From CAZAOY01 sp964486925 (GTDB lineage: Bacteria; Bacillota; Clostridia; Oscillospirales; Ruminococcaceae), in the NCBI GenBank assembly GCA_964486925.1, contig CAZAOY010000036.1:1-24920 (forward strand): a stretch of DNA of 24,920 nucleotides, read 5' to 3'. Positions 1 through 6,983 of this stretch are shown piece after piece. Within the stretch, counting starts at the first letter, position 1; each line of letters starts with the position of its first letter. The notes under the pieces were generated by a model. It had not been told where the DNA came from. It searched no databases and saw only the letters and a program-made list of their open reading frames with translations. Made by a program: the position numbers and the translations under genes.

Positions 1-320
1 AACCAAACCCCTACGCAATCCGCAACGCATGCAATGCGTTCCCTACATTGACGGTACACAAAAGCAACGTGAAACGTACAAACCAAACCCCTACGCAATC
101 CGCAACGCATGCAATGCGTTCCCTACATTGACGGTGCACAAAAGCAACGTGAAACGTACAAACCAAACTCCTACGCAATCTGGAACGCATGCAATGCGTT
201 CCCTACATTGACGGTACACAAAACCAACGTGAAACATACAAACCAAACTCCTACGCAATCTGGAACGCATACAATGCGTTCCCTACATTGACGGTACACA
301 AAACCAACGTGCAGCATGCG
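1..320. repeat. Tandem array of four 80-bp repeats (window edge)
   Basis: Four consecutive 80-bp units start at 1, 81, 161 and 241. They differ at a handful of positions, for example CGCAACGCAT in units 1-2 against TGGAACGCAT in units 3-4. Each unit carries a hairpin core AACGCAT-N3-ATGCGTT followed by CCCTACATTG and a linker ending AACGTGAAACRTACA. The array is probably longer, because the window starts inside it. A related solo unit lies at about 17239-17322. Short open frames here simply repeat every 80 bp and have no ribosome binding site, so I call no gene in 1-336. Confidence 0.93.
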
Positions 321-336
321 GGACACCCGCACAAAT

Positions 337-1071
337 TTAAAAATTACTCGTCTTTATCTCTAAAGGGGTCTTTCCTGTGTACTTTTTAAAAACCCTGTGA
401 AAGTATTGATGGTCAACATAACCAACCAAAACGGATATCTCCTTTATCGATAGATCGGTGCTCTTGATTAGCTCTATCGCCTTGTTAATCCTAAGCTCTA
501 GGATAAGCTCGGTAAAGCTTTTGCCTGTCTTGGTCTTTATAAGACTTGAAAGATACTTCTGGTTAAAGTTAAACTTAAGGCTTAGCGTTAATAGACTTAT
601 GTCCTTAGCGTAGTTTTCACGAATGTAGGAAAGAATCTCTGCACCGCTGTCCCTTCGGTCAGCCTGTGTGGGCAGGGGCACGTCCACTGGGATACTACGA
701 CCTCGATCTCTTAGAATTTGATCGATAGCCTCCTGCATGTCCTGCGTCTTTATCGGCTTTAGGATGTACCCCGTTACACCGTAACGAATCGCCTCCTTTG
801 CATAGTTAAAGTCCGCAAACCCGCTTATTATTATAATAGAAAGCTCCTCGTTCTCCCGCCTTAACTGCTTGATTAACTCAAGTCCGCTCATAAGCGGCAT
901 CTTTATGTCGGTTATCAGTATATCGGGCTTTAGCTTTTGAACCTGCTCTAGCGCCTCTTTGCCGTTGCTCGCCTGCCCTACCACCTCGGTCTTAGCGTTA
1001 ATCTGGGTCAGCGCAATCTGTACGCTCGTGCGCACTAACTGCTCATCATCCGCTATAACAATCCTAATCAT
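337..1071 (-). CDS. YesN-like response regulator, AraC-type DNA-binding output
   Basis: A 244-residue response regulator. The receiver domain (about 1-120) has the acidic pair D8/D9, phospho-acceptor D55 in LITDIKMP and switch lysine K105 in YILKPIK. Residues about 145-244 form an AraC-type double helix-turn-helix, with the family signature VGYVDHQYFHRVFKKYTGKTP near the end described by its conserved F, F and G-TP residues. It probably binds DNA and activates the nearby sugar-uptake genes when phosphorylated by the kinase encoded just upstream (36 bp gap, same strand). YesM/YesN pairs typically control oligosaccharide or polysaccharide utilisation loci in Firmicutes, so the ABC importer and catabolic genes at 3447-10599 are the obvious targets (inference). 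Length is usual for the shorter YesN members, which lack a middle domain. Family assignment is firm; the regulon is inferred. Confidence 0.93.
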   Translation of the reverse strand: MIRIVIADDEQLVRTSVQIALTQINAKTEVVGQASNGKEALEQVQKLKPDILITDIKMPLMSGLELIKQLRRENEELSIIIISGFADFNYAKEAIRYGVTGYILKPIKTQDMQEAIDQILRDRGRSIPVDVPLPTQADRRDSGAEILSYIRENYAKDISLLTLSLKFNFNQKYLSSLIKTKTGKSFTELILELRINKAIELIKSTDLSIKEISVLVGYVDHQYFHRVFKKYTGKTPLEIKTSNF

Positions 1072-1107
1072 ACCCCTAACCCCCCATCAAATCTACCAAA
1101 TGTCAGC

Positions 1108-2880
1108 CTACCCCTGCACACACGGTATCCGTAGTACTACCTTTGTCCCAACTAAAGGCTCGCTCTCCACCTTAAGGTAGTAACTGCTTCCATAGTAAAG
1201 CTTTATCCGCTCGCTAATGTTCTTTAAGCCTATCCCAAAATGATCCTTGCCACCGATAGGATTTTTAAGCACCTCATTAAGCTCCCCTAGCATGTCGGGC
1301 GGGATACCTCGACCGTTGTCGGAGATGGTAATCACCACATGGTTGTCGATAAACCCGCCGTCCACCTTGATGATAAACCCCTTCTCGCTGTGCTCTAACC
1401 CATGTACAATAGCGTTCTCGACAATAGGCTGTAGCACAAACTTTAAGATCCTCTGCTTTAGTATCGGCTCGTCAATGTTGTACTCCACCATAAGCCTGTC
1501 GGAGAACCGAACAAGCTGAATGTCAAGATAGTTCTTCATATGAAGAAGCTCGTCCTGTAGATAGGTAACCTTCTGGTTCTCACGGTTCATGTTATACCTA
1601 AACATATCACTAAGCCGCTGAATCATCATCGCTACCCCATCATAGTCATGGGAGTAGGACAGCACCTTAATGGATTCAAGGGTGTTAAAGAGAAAATGCG
1701 GGTTAATCTGCTTTTGAAGCGCATCAATCTGCGACTGCTTAAGCAGTATCTGGTTCTCCCTGATGTCATACATCATCTTGTTAAAGGAGATAGCTAGTAT
1801 CTTGGTTTCATCGTCCGACTCAATGTTTAACATCTTGTTGTAGTTGTTCTTCTCCGCGTCAAGCATAAGATCGGTAAGCTTTGTGATAGGCTTTGTAAAC
1901 ATCCCCACCACCCGCTTGGCAAAGAACAGCAGTAATAGGATAAGCAGAAGTATCACCGCAAAGAGGATTAACTGGGTCTTGATAAGATCTCTAGCTAAAA
2001 CCGCCTCATCGCTAATGGTAATCACATTCCAACCCACATGCTCAAGACGGGTCACGAATATAGAATACCTCGCTCCCCCTCTAACAAAACCATCCTCGCC
2101 TTTGGAGATAATATCGGTAATATCGGTAGCCTCTAGCTTAAGACTGGCAAGCCTGTCCGCATTAGAGCGGTAGATAAGCCTGCCCTCGTCGTCGCTTATA
2201 ACAAGAAGGTCATTAGCCGACCAGTTTGTACCGCTAAGGATGTCCGACATAACGCTGTCATCCATTGTTACAACCGTATTGCCGATAATATCCATGCTGT
2301 TAATATCCCGAACCCGACGAATAGCCGCCATCATATGGGTCGCCCCCCTGCCTAAAGAGAAGGAGGGCACAACCTGTAAATCCGCCACATCCTTAAACAG
2401 CTCCTCCACACTAACACCATACTTAGTGTAGTCACTAGTAATTACCCGCTTGTCGGTGGATAACAGATTTCTGTTGCGGGACGGGAAGATGTAGATATCC
2501 TTCCATCTGTCATACTCCTTTATGTTATCGATATACCGATAGATATCCCGATATATCAAGAAAGCATCGTATTCGGAGTACTGCCCCTTGTAAAGCAGCT
2601 TAACCTTGTCAAACTCGCTAACGTTGTTCACCGTTGCAATAAGGTTTTCGATGTACATCTTTAAAACATTGGTAAACTGCTTGGTCTGGTTGCTCTGTAC
2701 CGCCAGAAAATCCTTGCGTAAGCCGCTCTTGATAAACTCCGATAGAATAACCCCCACAAGGATAAAAAGCACACACCCAAACAAGACAATAACCATATAA
2801 AGCTTCTTGCCAATTCCCCTAGGCATAATCCGCCCCGTGTGCCATAATGCACCACTGCTATTTTTAATCTTCTTCCTCAT
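1108..2880 (-). CDS. YesM-like sensor histidine kinase
   Basis: A 590-residue membrane sensor kinase. A first membrane helix spans about 27-49, an extracytoplasmic sensing region about 50-300, and a second helix about 302-321. A HAMP-like linker follows (about 322-375), then the His_kinase domain with phospho-acceptor H395 in QINPHFLFNTLE, and a HATPase domain with the N box (E488, N489), DNGRG at 521-525 and GIGLKN at 549-554. This is the LytS/YesM architecture. It presumably phosphorylates D55 of the regulator encoded 36 bp downstream. The chosen ATG is preceded by GGAAAGAG at a 9-nt spacing. The signal is unknown; the adjacent solute-binding protein or its ligand is a reasonable guess. No promoter could be assigned, because the upstream DNA runs into a repeat hairpin and an N gap. 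Confidence 0.93.
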   Translation of the reverse strand: MRKKIKNSSGALWHTGRIMPRGIGKKLYMVIVLFGCVLFILVGVILSEFIKSGLRKDFLAVQSNQTKQFTNVLKMYIENLIATVNNVSEFDKVKLLYKGQYSEYDAFLIYRDIYRYIDNIKEYDRWKDIYIFPSRNRNLLSTDKRVITSDYTKYGVSVEELFKDVADLQVVPSFSLGRGATHMMAAIRRVRDINSMDIIGNTVVTMDDSVMSDILSGTNWSANDLLVISDDEGRLIYRSNADRLASLKLEATDITDIISKGEDGFVRGGARYSIFVTRLEHVGWNVITISDEAVLARDLIKTQLILFAVILLLILLLLFFAKRVVGMFTKPITKLTDLMLDAEKNNYNKMLNIESDDETKILAISFNKMMYDIRENQILLKQSQIDALQKQINPHFLFNTLESIKVLSYSHDYDGVAMMIQRLSDMFRYNMNRENQKVTYLQDELLHMKNYLDIQLVRFSDRLMVEYNIDEPILKQRILKFVLQPIVENAIVHGLEHSEKGFIIKVDGGFIDNHVVITISDNGRGIPPDMLGELNEVLKNPIGGKDHFGIGLKNISERIKLYYGSSYYLKVESEPLVGTKVVLRIPCVQG

Positions 2881-2993
2881 AATGCATTACTCTTTCCTTG
2901 TTGTTAAGTCATAAAACTTTAATCCAAACGCATACCATGTAGGGAACGCATTGCATGCGTTCCTTTACAGGCGGATTTGCTCTTGTTTTTACT

Positions 2994-3093
2994 NNNNNNN
3001 NNNNNNNNNNNNNNNNNNNNNNNNNNNNNNNNNNNNNNNNNNNNNNNNNNNNNNNNNNNNNNNNNNNNNNNNNNNNNNNNNNNNNNNNNNNNN
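2994..3093. other. Scaffold gap (100 N)
   Basis: Exactly 100 N, the conventional placeholder for a gap of unknown size. Its right edge falls inside a dispersed repeat that also occurs complete near 17015-17137, which explains why assembly broke here. Confidence 0.98.
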
Positions 3094-3216
3094 AAAAGCG
3101 TTTGTTGCGCGCTTATTCATAAGCGAACTTGTATGGGGCGACTGCCAATAAGTAAGTCGTGTGTGCGGCGAAACGCACAAAACCTATGAATTAATGTGAT
3201 TATGCGTGATACGTAG
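3094..3216. repeat. Dispersed element, partial copy 1 (cut by the gap)
   Basis: This is nearly identical to 17015-17137. It starts AAAAGCGTTTGTTGCGCGC, contains the hairpin CGCTTA-TTCA-TAAGCG, and ends TTAATGTGATTATGCGTGATACGTA (key part GATTATGCG). Copy 2 differs mainly in the hairpin loop (TTTA), at one further substitution (TTGTAT to TTATAT), and by a 1-nt indel near 3160. A short version of the last part recurs near 24287-24330. The left part of this copy is lost in the N gap. Confidence 0.85.
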
Positions 3217-3228
3217 AAAACATCGTAG

Positions 3229-3249
3229 GGGCGACCCTTGCGGTCGCCC
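3229..3249. repeat. Intergenic hairpin GGGCGACC/GGTCGCCC
   Basis: An 8-bp perfect stem (3229-3236 with 3242-3249) around the 5-nt loop CTTGC. It is preceded by GTAG, the complement of the CTAC that flanks other hairpins of this window. Confidence 0.8.
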
Positions 3250-3287
3250 GCTATGGCAACACACAAAAACAAATTACAGCACAGTCT

Positions 3288-3308
3288 GGAACGCATACAA
3301 TGCGTTCC
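3288..3308. repeat. Intergenic hairpin GGAACGCAT/ATGCGTTCC
   Basis: A 9-bp perfect stem with loop ACA, followed by CTACATTGGTTG. The hairpin and about 30 bases after it recur almost unchanged at 16618-16665 on the same strand. Confidence 0.85.
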
Positions 3309-3371
3309 CTACATTGGTTGCGCAAACAACCTAAAACAACCCACAAACCTAAAATAAACCTACATACCGGA

Positions 3372-3384
3372 CGGGCACTGCCCG
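3372..3384. repeat. Intergenic hairpin CGGGCA/TGCCCG
   Basis: A 6-bp stem with a 1-nt loop, followed by CCCCTAC. It is the GGGCA-stem variant of the same architecture as the CGCGCA/TGCGCG hairpins at 17185 and 24559. Confidence 0.75.
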
Positions 3385-3395
3385 CCCCTACAACA

Positions 3396-3410
3396 ACGTG
3401 TGCAACACGT
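3396..3410. repeat. Intergenic hairpin ACGTGT/ACACGT
   Basis: A 6-bp stem with loop GCA. It is a short relative of the CACGTGT hairpins at 17202-17232, 24197-24221 and 24593-24613. Confidence 0.7.
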
Positions 3411-3446
3411 GAACAACACCCACAAACCAACGTAGATACAAATTAA

Positions 3447-4490
3447 CTAAACCCCTCTAACAGTGTCAATCATAGCTTTAATATTCTCCGCAGGGGTGTT
3501 AAAGCTAATCGGACAGTCGTTTGCCATGATAAACGGACGACCCTTGGTCTTTTCAAGCTGTGACAGCGTTTCGGTGATAACCTCCTGCTTACTGCCAACC
3601 TCAAGGATGTAGTGGCTCTCAAGGTTACCGAATAATGCCTTCTCACCCTCAAGTGCTTGACTAATCTTGCCGATATCGGTGTCGAAGGTTTTTTTGGAAG
3701 CCTCCACCATAAGCCCCTTGATAGGAAGCTTTTTGATGTCCTCGATAATCGGGAGTACATCCCCCGTAAAGTAACAGATCGGGATTATCGAAAGATCGGA
3801 TAGCTTTTTGTAAAACTCCGCCTGAATCGGGAAGATAACCTCACGATAGGTTGAAGGCGAGATAATGTCGGCACTACAGTAGGTTTCTGAGTTTATGAAA
3901 GCATGCCCACCCTTCGCCTTTAGCGCCTTCATCCGCTCAAAGGTGTTGTCGTATAAACGGCTTAGATAGTACGCTACCCCGTCGGGATCTTCAAGCATAC
4001 CGATTAACCCTGTTTCAAACCCTACGTGACTGTCAAAGAAGCATGCCACATCCGACCCCTCGTTTAAGGTCAGTAGCACCTCATCACCGTACTTTTGCGA
4101 TAGTATCGAGATATGGTCAAGCTCACCGCTTTGCATAACCTGCTCGGTAGAACGTTTGATAGCGTCAAGATACCGATCCACATCCACCCGCTCTAATGAG
4201 GTCGCCTGTTCCCGAAGCTTTTTTATCTCCGCCTGCTCTGCTAAAGAGAACGGATTTTTGTTCACCCCCGTGGTTAGATGAAACATGTCTGGCTTAAAGG
4301 TGTTGTAGAAAAGCTCGTCATACTCCACAAGCTGTTTTGTGGTGCACCCCCAAGCCTTGCCCTCATCCTCGTAACCGCTTATCATCCCGCCAAGCTGAAA
4401 CTTGTATAACCCCCACCAGTGCGGGGTCACAGGAACCCGATCCCCCACCCTGCCGTTTAGTACCTCTATCATTAACTGTTTTGAATTCAT
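3447..4490 (-). CDS. Uroporphyrinogen decarboxylase-fold protein, methyltransferase-like, function unknown
   Basis: A 347-residue protein of the URO-D/MtaA superfamily. The start GVNKNP-bearing TIM-barrel sequence, the strand-turn ICYFTGDVLPII (238-249) and the C-terminal ANDCPI...TPAENIKAM (323-340) fit the family. I chose the ATG at 4488-4490 because GGAGATTTTTT precedes it. A longer frame reaches 4532 but has no good ribosome binding site. In zinc-dependent cobamide methyltransferases such as MtaA, a His-x-Cys pair and a later Cys bind zinc. By eye the first two positions are Y240 and T242 here, and only C326 remains, so zinc-dependent methyl transfer is doubtful. It is not a convincing haem-pathway HemE, as no other haem genes are near. 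The gene lies 58 bp after the glycyl radical enzyme on the same strand and is probably co-transcribed, which points to a joint catabolic role. Substrate unknown. Confidence 0.85.
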   Translation of the reverse strand: MNSKQLMIEVLNGRVGDRVPVTPHWWGLYKFQLGGMISGYEDEGKAWGCTTKQLVEYDELFYNTFKPDMFHLTTGVNKNPFSLAEQAEIKKLREQATSLERVDVDRYLDAIKRSTEQVMQSGELDHISILSQKYGDEVLLTLNEGSDVACFFDSHVGFETGLIGMLEDPDGVAYYLSRLYDNTFERMKALKAKGGHAFINSETYCSADIISPSTYREVIFPIQAEFYKKLSDLSIIPICYFTGDVLPIIEDIKKLPIKGLMVEASKKTFDTDIGKISQALEGEKALFGNLESHYILEVGSKQEVITETLSQLEKTKGRPFIMANDCPISFNTPAENIKAMIDTVRGV

Positions 4491-4548
4491 AAAAAATCTC
4501 CATTCCTTGTGCTTTTTGTCACAAACTGCCATACCAATTTTTTGCTGT

Positions 4549-6756
4549 CTAATTCTCGGTTCTGGAAGCTATCTCTATCTGCATATCCTTCGCAAGCTGT
4601 GTAAAGTAAGCGCTGTACCCGCCAACACGAACCACTAACCCCCTGTGCTGTTGTGGACATTCTATTGCATCTAAAAGCTCCTGACGATCCAGCACGTTAA
4701 CCTGTAGCTGTAGCCCGCCCTGCCTAAAGTACTCTCTAAACAACACCTGTACCTTAGATTTGCTCTCCTGCCAAAGCTTTTTGGAAAACTTTAGGTTAAG
4801 GTTTGTACTGGTGCATAGCAAGGTGTTATCAAGCTTGACTGCGGAGTTTATTATAGCGGTCGGACCCTTTAGGTCGGTACCCTGCGTAGGACCCGAGGAA
4901 TCGGCTAGCACCGTAAGGTCAAGCCTGCCGTCTGGGGAGGCCATACAGTATAACCCCTGATCGTAGTAGTAGTTAAAGATTACCTCTCCAGGCCAGTGTA
5001 CCCCGCCGTTGCCGTCTGAGTAGGAGGAGATCTCGGTGTAGACATCTTTAGTGATATCACGGCGGATGTTGTCCACCTCGTCTATATCATTCCCAAATTT
5101 AGGCGCTTTAATTAGCTTCGCCCTAACATCATCATACCCGACAAAATTTGCCCTAAGCGCCTTTAACAGCGTGTCCATCGAAAGCTCCTTCTTGTCATAC
5201 ACAAGCTCTCTTATCGCCATCAAACCGTTAGCAGTGTTTGTGATACCCACAACCTCACCCTGAACACCATAATACTCTGCGCCGCCGTCAAAGATCCCCT
5301 TGCCACGCTCGATACACGGCGAGGTCAGCACCGTCCTAACGCAGGATAAAAACTCCCGCCTAGCCGCATTGTCCTGATTGTTTAGGTTAACCCCAAGCTC
5401 AACACAGTACTTCATCTGCCTGTTGTACGCCTCAAACAACATCTCATAACTGGTAAAGCTTGTAGCGTCCCCAGTGTGAAGCCCTACCTGCTTGCCGATA
5501 CGATGGTCAAACCCATCAAATAAAGCAAGCTCTAACATCTTAGTAGGGGTGTATAACCCCATGTCGCAGGAATAGTTGCTCTTACCAGGGATTATCGCCT
5601 GACTACACCCCGCAAGACAGTAGTTGTTCGCGTCCCGCTCGCTAATCCCCGCATTACGTAACATCTTTATATAGGAGCGGTCGTTGTACAGCGCAGGAAG
5701 TGCCTGCCCCGCCCCAAGGTTAATCATAACCTCATCCCAAAGCCGCTTGTCGCTGTCATGGTCGATACGCAGACATAGGTTAGGCCCCTTAAACCCTAGC
5801 TCTCTGGTGGCTTCAAGCACAATGTAGGTCAGTTCATTAACCGCATTGTTGCCATGGATATCCACCCCGCCGATAGTCATGTTTATAATGTTACCGTTGT
5901 CATCCACACGGCGCATCATATCCTTAACATAACTCTTAGCCTCCTCACGGGTCATAACCCCGCTGTCAATATCATTCTTGTAAAGCGGATAGAGATACTG
6001 GTCATACCGCCCAAAGGAATCGTAGTCCGCAAACTGCATAATAAACCAGTGAAGCAGTACCCCCTCATAAAAGCTACAAGGCGGATTTATAGCGATGTTC
6101 TCGCAACAAGCCTTAATCCTCTCCAAAAGCGAAAGGTCGTACCCATCCGCCCTTTGCTCGATTAAATGCTCTGCAAGTCCACTGTGCTTACTAATAAATA
6201 TCTGCATACCCTTGACAGTCTTAAGCAGTGCGTCGTAAAACTCATCATTATTATTTTTGTCCTTGTACTCCAAAAGCCTGTCGATTAACCCCTTAAACCC
6301 ATAGGTAAGGATGTAATCGTAATCCATAACCATGTGCCCGTTGTAGTGCTGACATAAAGCCGCCCCACTCTCCTCCACCAAAAGCTCCGCCTTCGTGGCA
6401 TACCCCTTGATAAAGTCAGGCAGATGATACTTCTTCATCCGCTCAAACAGCGTCTTAACCCGCTCCTTCTCCTCAGCGGAGTAATCATCACCCTTAAGTA
6501 ACCGCTCAAGCACATCATAATGCAGGTTATGCATACTGGTAGTGTTGGTCACCACCTCGCCCCAAAGCCCCTTATCAAGCCTACCGATAACAAGCTGATT
6601 CGGTTCTAGATATACGGGTGTGTTAGCATAAAAATTATACCTACCATTCCCCTCCATCATCCCCTGCGACACAGTATCATCCATAAAGAACCCATCAAGG
6701 TAGAGGTAATGCTCCTTGTTCTTTAACTCTTCATTCAATCTATAATCAAACTTCAT
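4549..6756 (-). CDS. Glycyl radical enzyme, pyruvate formate-lyase superfamily, substrate unknown
   Basis: A 735-residue glycyl radical enzyme. The PFL-like barrel spans most of the chain. The thiyl cysteine is most likely C384 in LAGCSQAI, and the conserved KFGND block lies at 553-557. The glycyl radical domain ends the protein with RVGGYSAYF (710-718), radical site G713. Such enzymes use a protein radical to cleave or eliminate unactivated C-C, C-O, C-N or C-S bonds and are destroyed by oxygen. In the dehydratase/lyase branch the cysteine is followed by x-Glu (GCVEP); here it is Ser-Gln, so that general base is missing. The typical PFL double cysteine is also absent. Start: AGGGGG lies 7 nt before ATG. 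No radical-SAM activating enzyme is visible on either side, which is unusual. Neighbours are a sugar importer and a URO-D-fold gene, so a sugar-derived substrate is likely (inference). Confidence 0.92.
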   Translation of the reverse strand: MKFDYRLNEELKNKEHYLYLDGFFMDDTVSQGMMEGNGRYNFYANTPVYLEPNQLVIGRLDKGLWGEVVTNTTSMHNLHYDVLERLLKGDDYSAEEKERVKTLFERMKKYHLPDFIKGYATKAELLVEESGAALCQHYNGHMVMDYDYILTYGFKGLIDRLLEYKDKNNNDEFYDALLKTVKGMQIFISKHSGLAEHLIEQRADGYDLSLLERIKACCENIAINPPCSFYEGVLLHWFIMQFADYDSFGRYDQYLYPLYKNDIDSGVMTREEAKSYVKDMMRRVDDNGNIINMTIGGVDIHGNNAVNELTYIVLEATRELGFKGPNLCLRIDHDSDKRLWDEVMINLGAGQALPALYNDRSYIKMLRNAGISERDANNYCLAGCSQAIIPGKSNYSCDMGLYTPTKMLELALFDGFDHRIGKQVGLHTGDATSFTSYEMLFEAYNRQMKYCVELGVNLNNQDNAARREFLSCVRTVLTSPCIERGKGIFDGGAEYYGVQGEVVGITNTANGLMAIRELVYDKKELSMDTLLKALRANFVGYDDVRAKLIKAPKFGNDIDEVDNIRRDITKDVYTEISSYSDGNGGVHWPGEVIFNYYYDQGLYCMASPDGRLDLTVLADSSGPTQGTDLKGPTAIINSAVKLDNTLLCTSTNLNLKFSKKLWQESKSKVQVLFREYFRQGGLQLQVNVLDRQELLDAIECPQQHRGLVVRVGGYSAYFTQLAKDMQIEIASRTEN

Positions 6757-6983
6757 CTAAATACCCCCTAATAAACACGTTAATACCACAAACCCATGTG
6801 GGTTAGGTATGGCATCCGCTGCGTTTCTCACGCTCAATCTATCCTTTTCTCAAATCCCACGTATGAAACGCATTGCATTCGTTGCTCGCTCCAAGCGTGG
6901 TACATTAAATATAATCATCCATTATCAAAGGGGTTGCAACAAAACGCAGTTTTGCTACAACCCCTCATCTTGTTACTTATATT
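6757..6983 (-). other. Intra-operon spacer between binding protein and glycyl radical enzyme genes
   Basis: A 227-bp spacer, the longest inside the minus-strand locus. It carries the stem-loop at 6930-6964 and a degenerate relic of the AACGCAT/ATGCGTT repeat near 6863-6885. I found no convincing sigma-A promoter on the minus strand, so the downstream genes may rely on read-through. Confidence 0.6.
6930..6964 (-). terminator. Stem-loop after the solute-binding protein gene (attenuator or mRNA-end hairpin)
   Basis: A 16-position stem (6930-6945 with 6949-6964) around a 3-nt loop, 19 bp past the stop of the binding-protein gene. Two positions are mismatched as read on the plus strand but become G-U pairs in minus-strand RNA, so it should fold as RNA in the direction of the operon. 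Only three U follow, so termination is probably partial. A typical role would be protecting the binding-protein mRNA and lowering downstream expression. Confidence 0.75.

Larger units (their letters stand above)
2881..3446. other. Gene-free repeat-rich intergenic region containing an assembly gap
   Basis: This stretch separates the two-component genes from the catabolic genes. It holds a hairpin (GGAACGCAT-N3-ATGCGTTCC family) near 2943-2963, 100 N at 2994-3093, a partial copy of a large dispersed element (3094-3216) and several short hairpins with differing stems (3229-3410). I see no credible gene. Because N runs of exactly 100 usually mean unknown size, a gene hidden in the gap cannot be excluded. 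Confidence 0.8.

Noticed and set aside
1..320. CRISPR array
   Set aside because: The whole 80-bp unit is conserved, with no variable spacers, and there are no cas genes.
29..389. Three overlapping short open frames at the window start
   Set aside because: They are the same frame repeated every 80 bp by the tandem array and have no ribosome binding sites.
3229..3410. These hairpins as terminators of the URO-D gene transcript
   Set aside because: No U tract follows them on the minus strand, and similar hairpins occur far from gene ends.
4491..4532. Longer N-terminus of the URO-D-fold protein
   Set aside because: The upstream ATG has no ribosome binding site, while the internal ATG has GGAG at ideal spacing and begins the family-like sequence.
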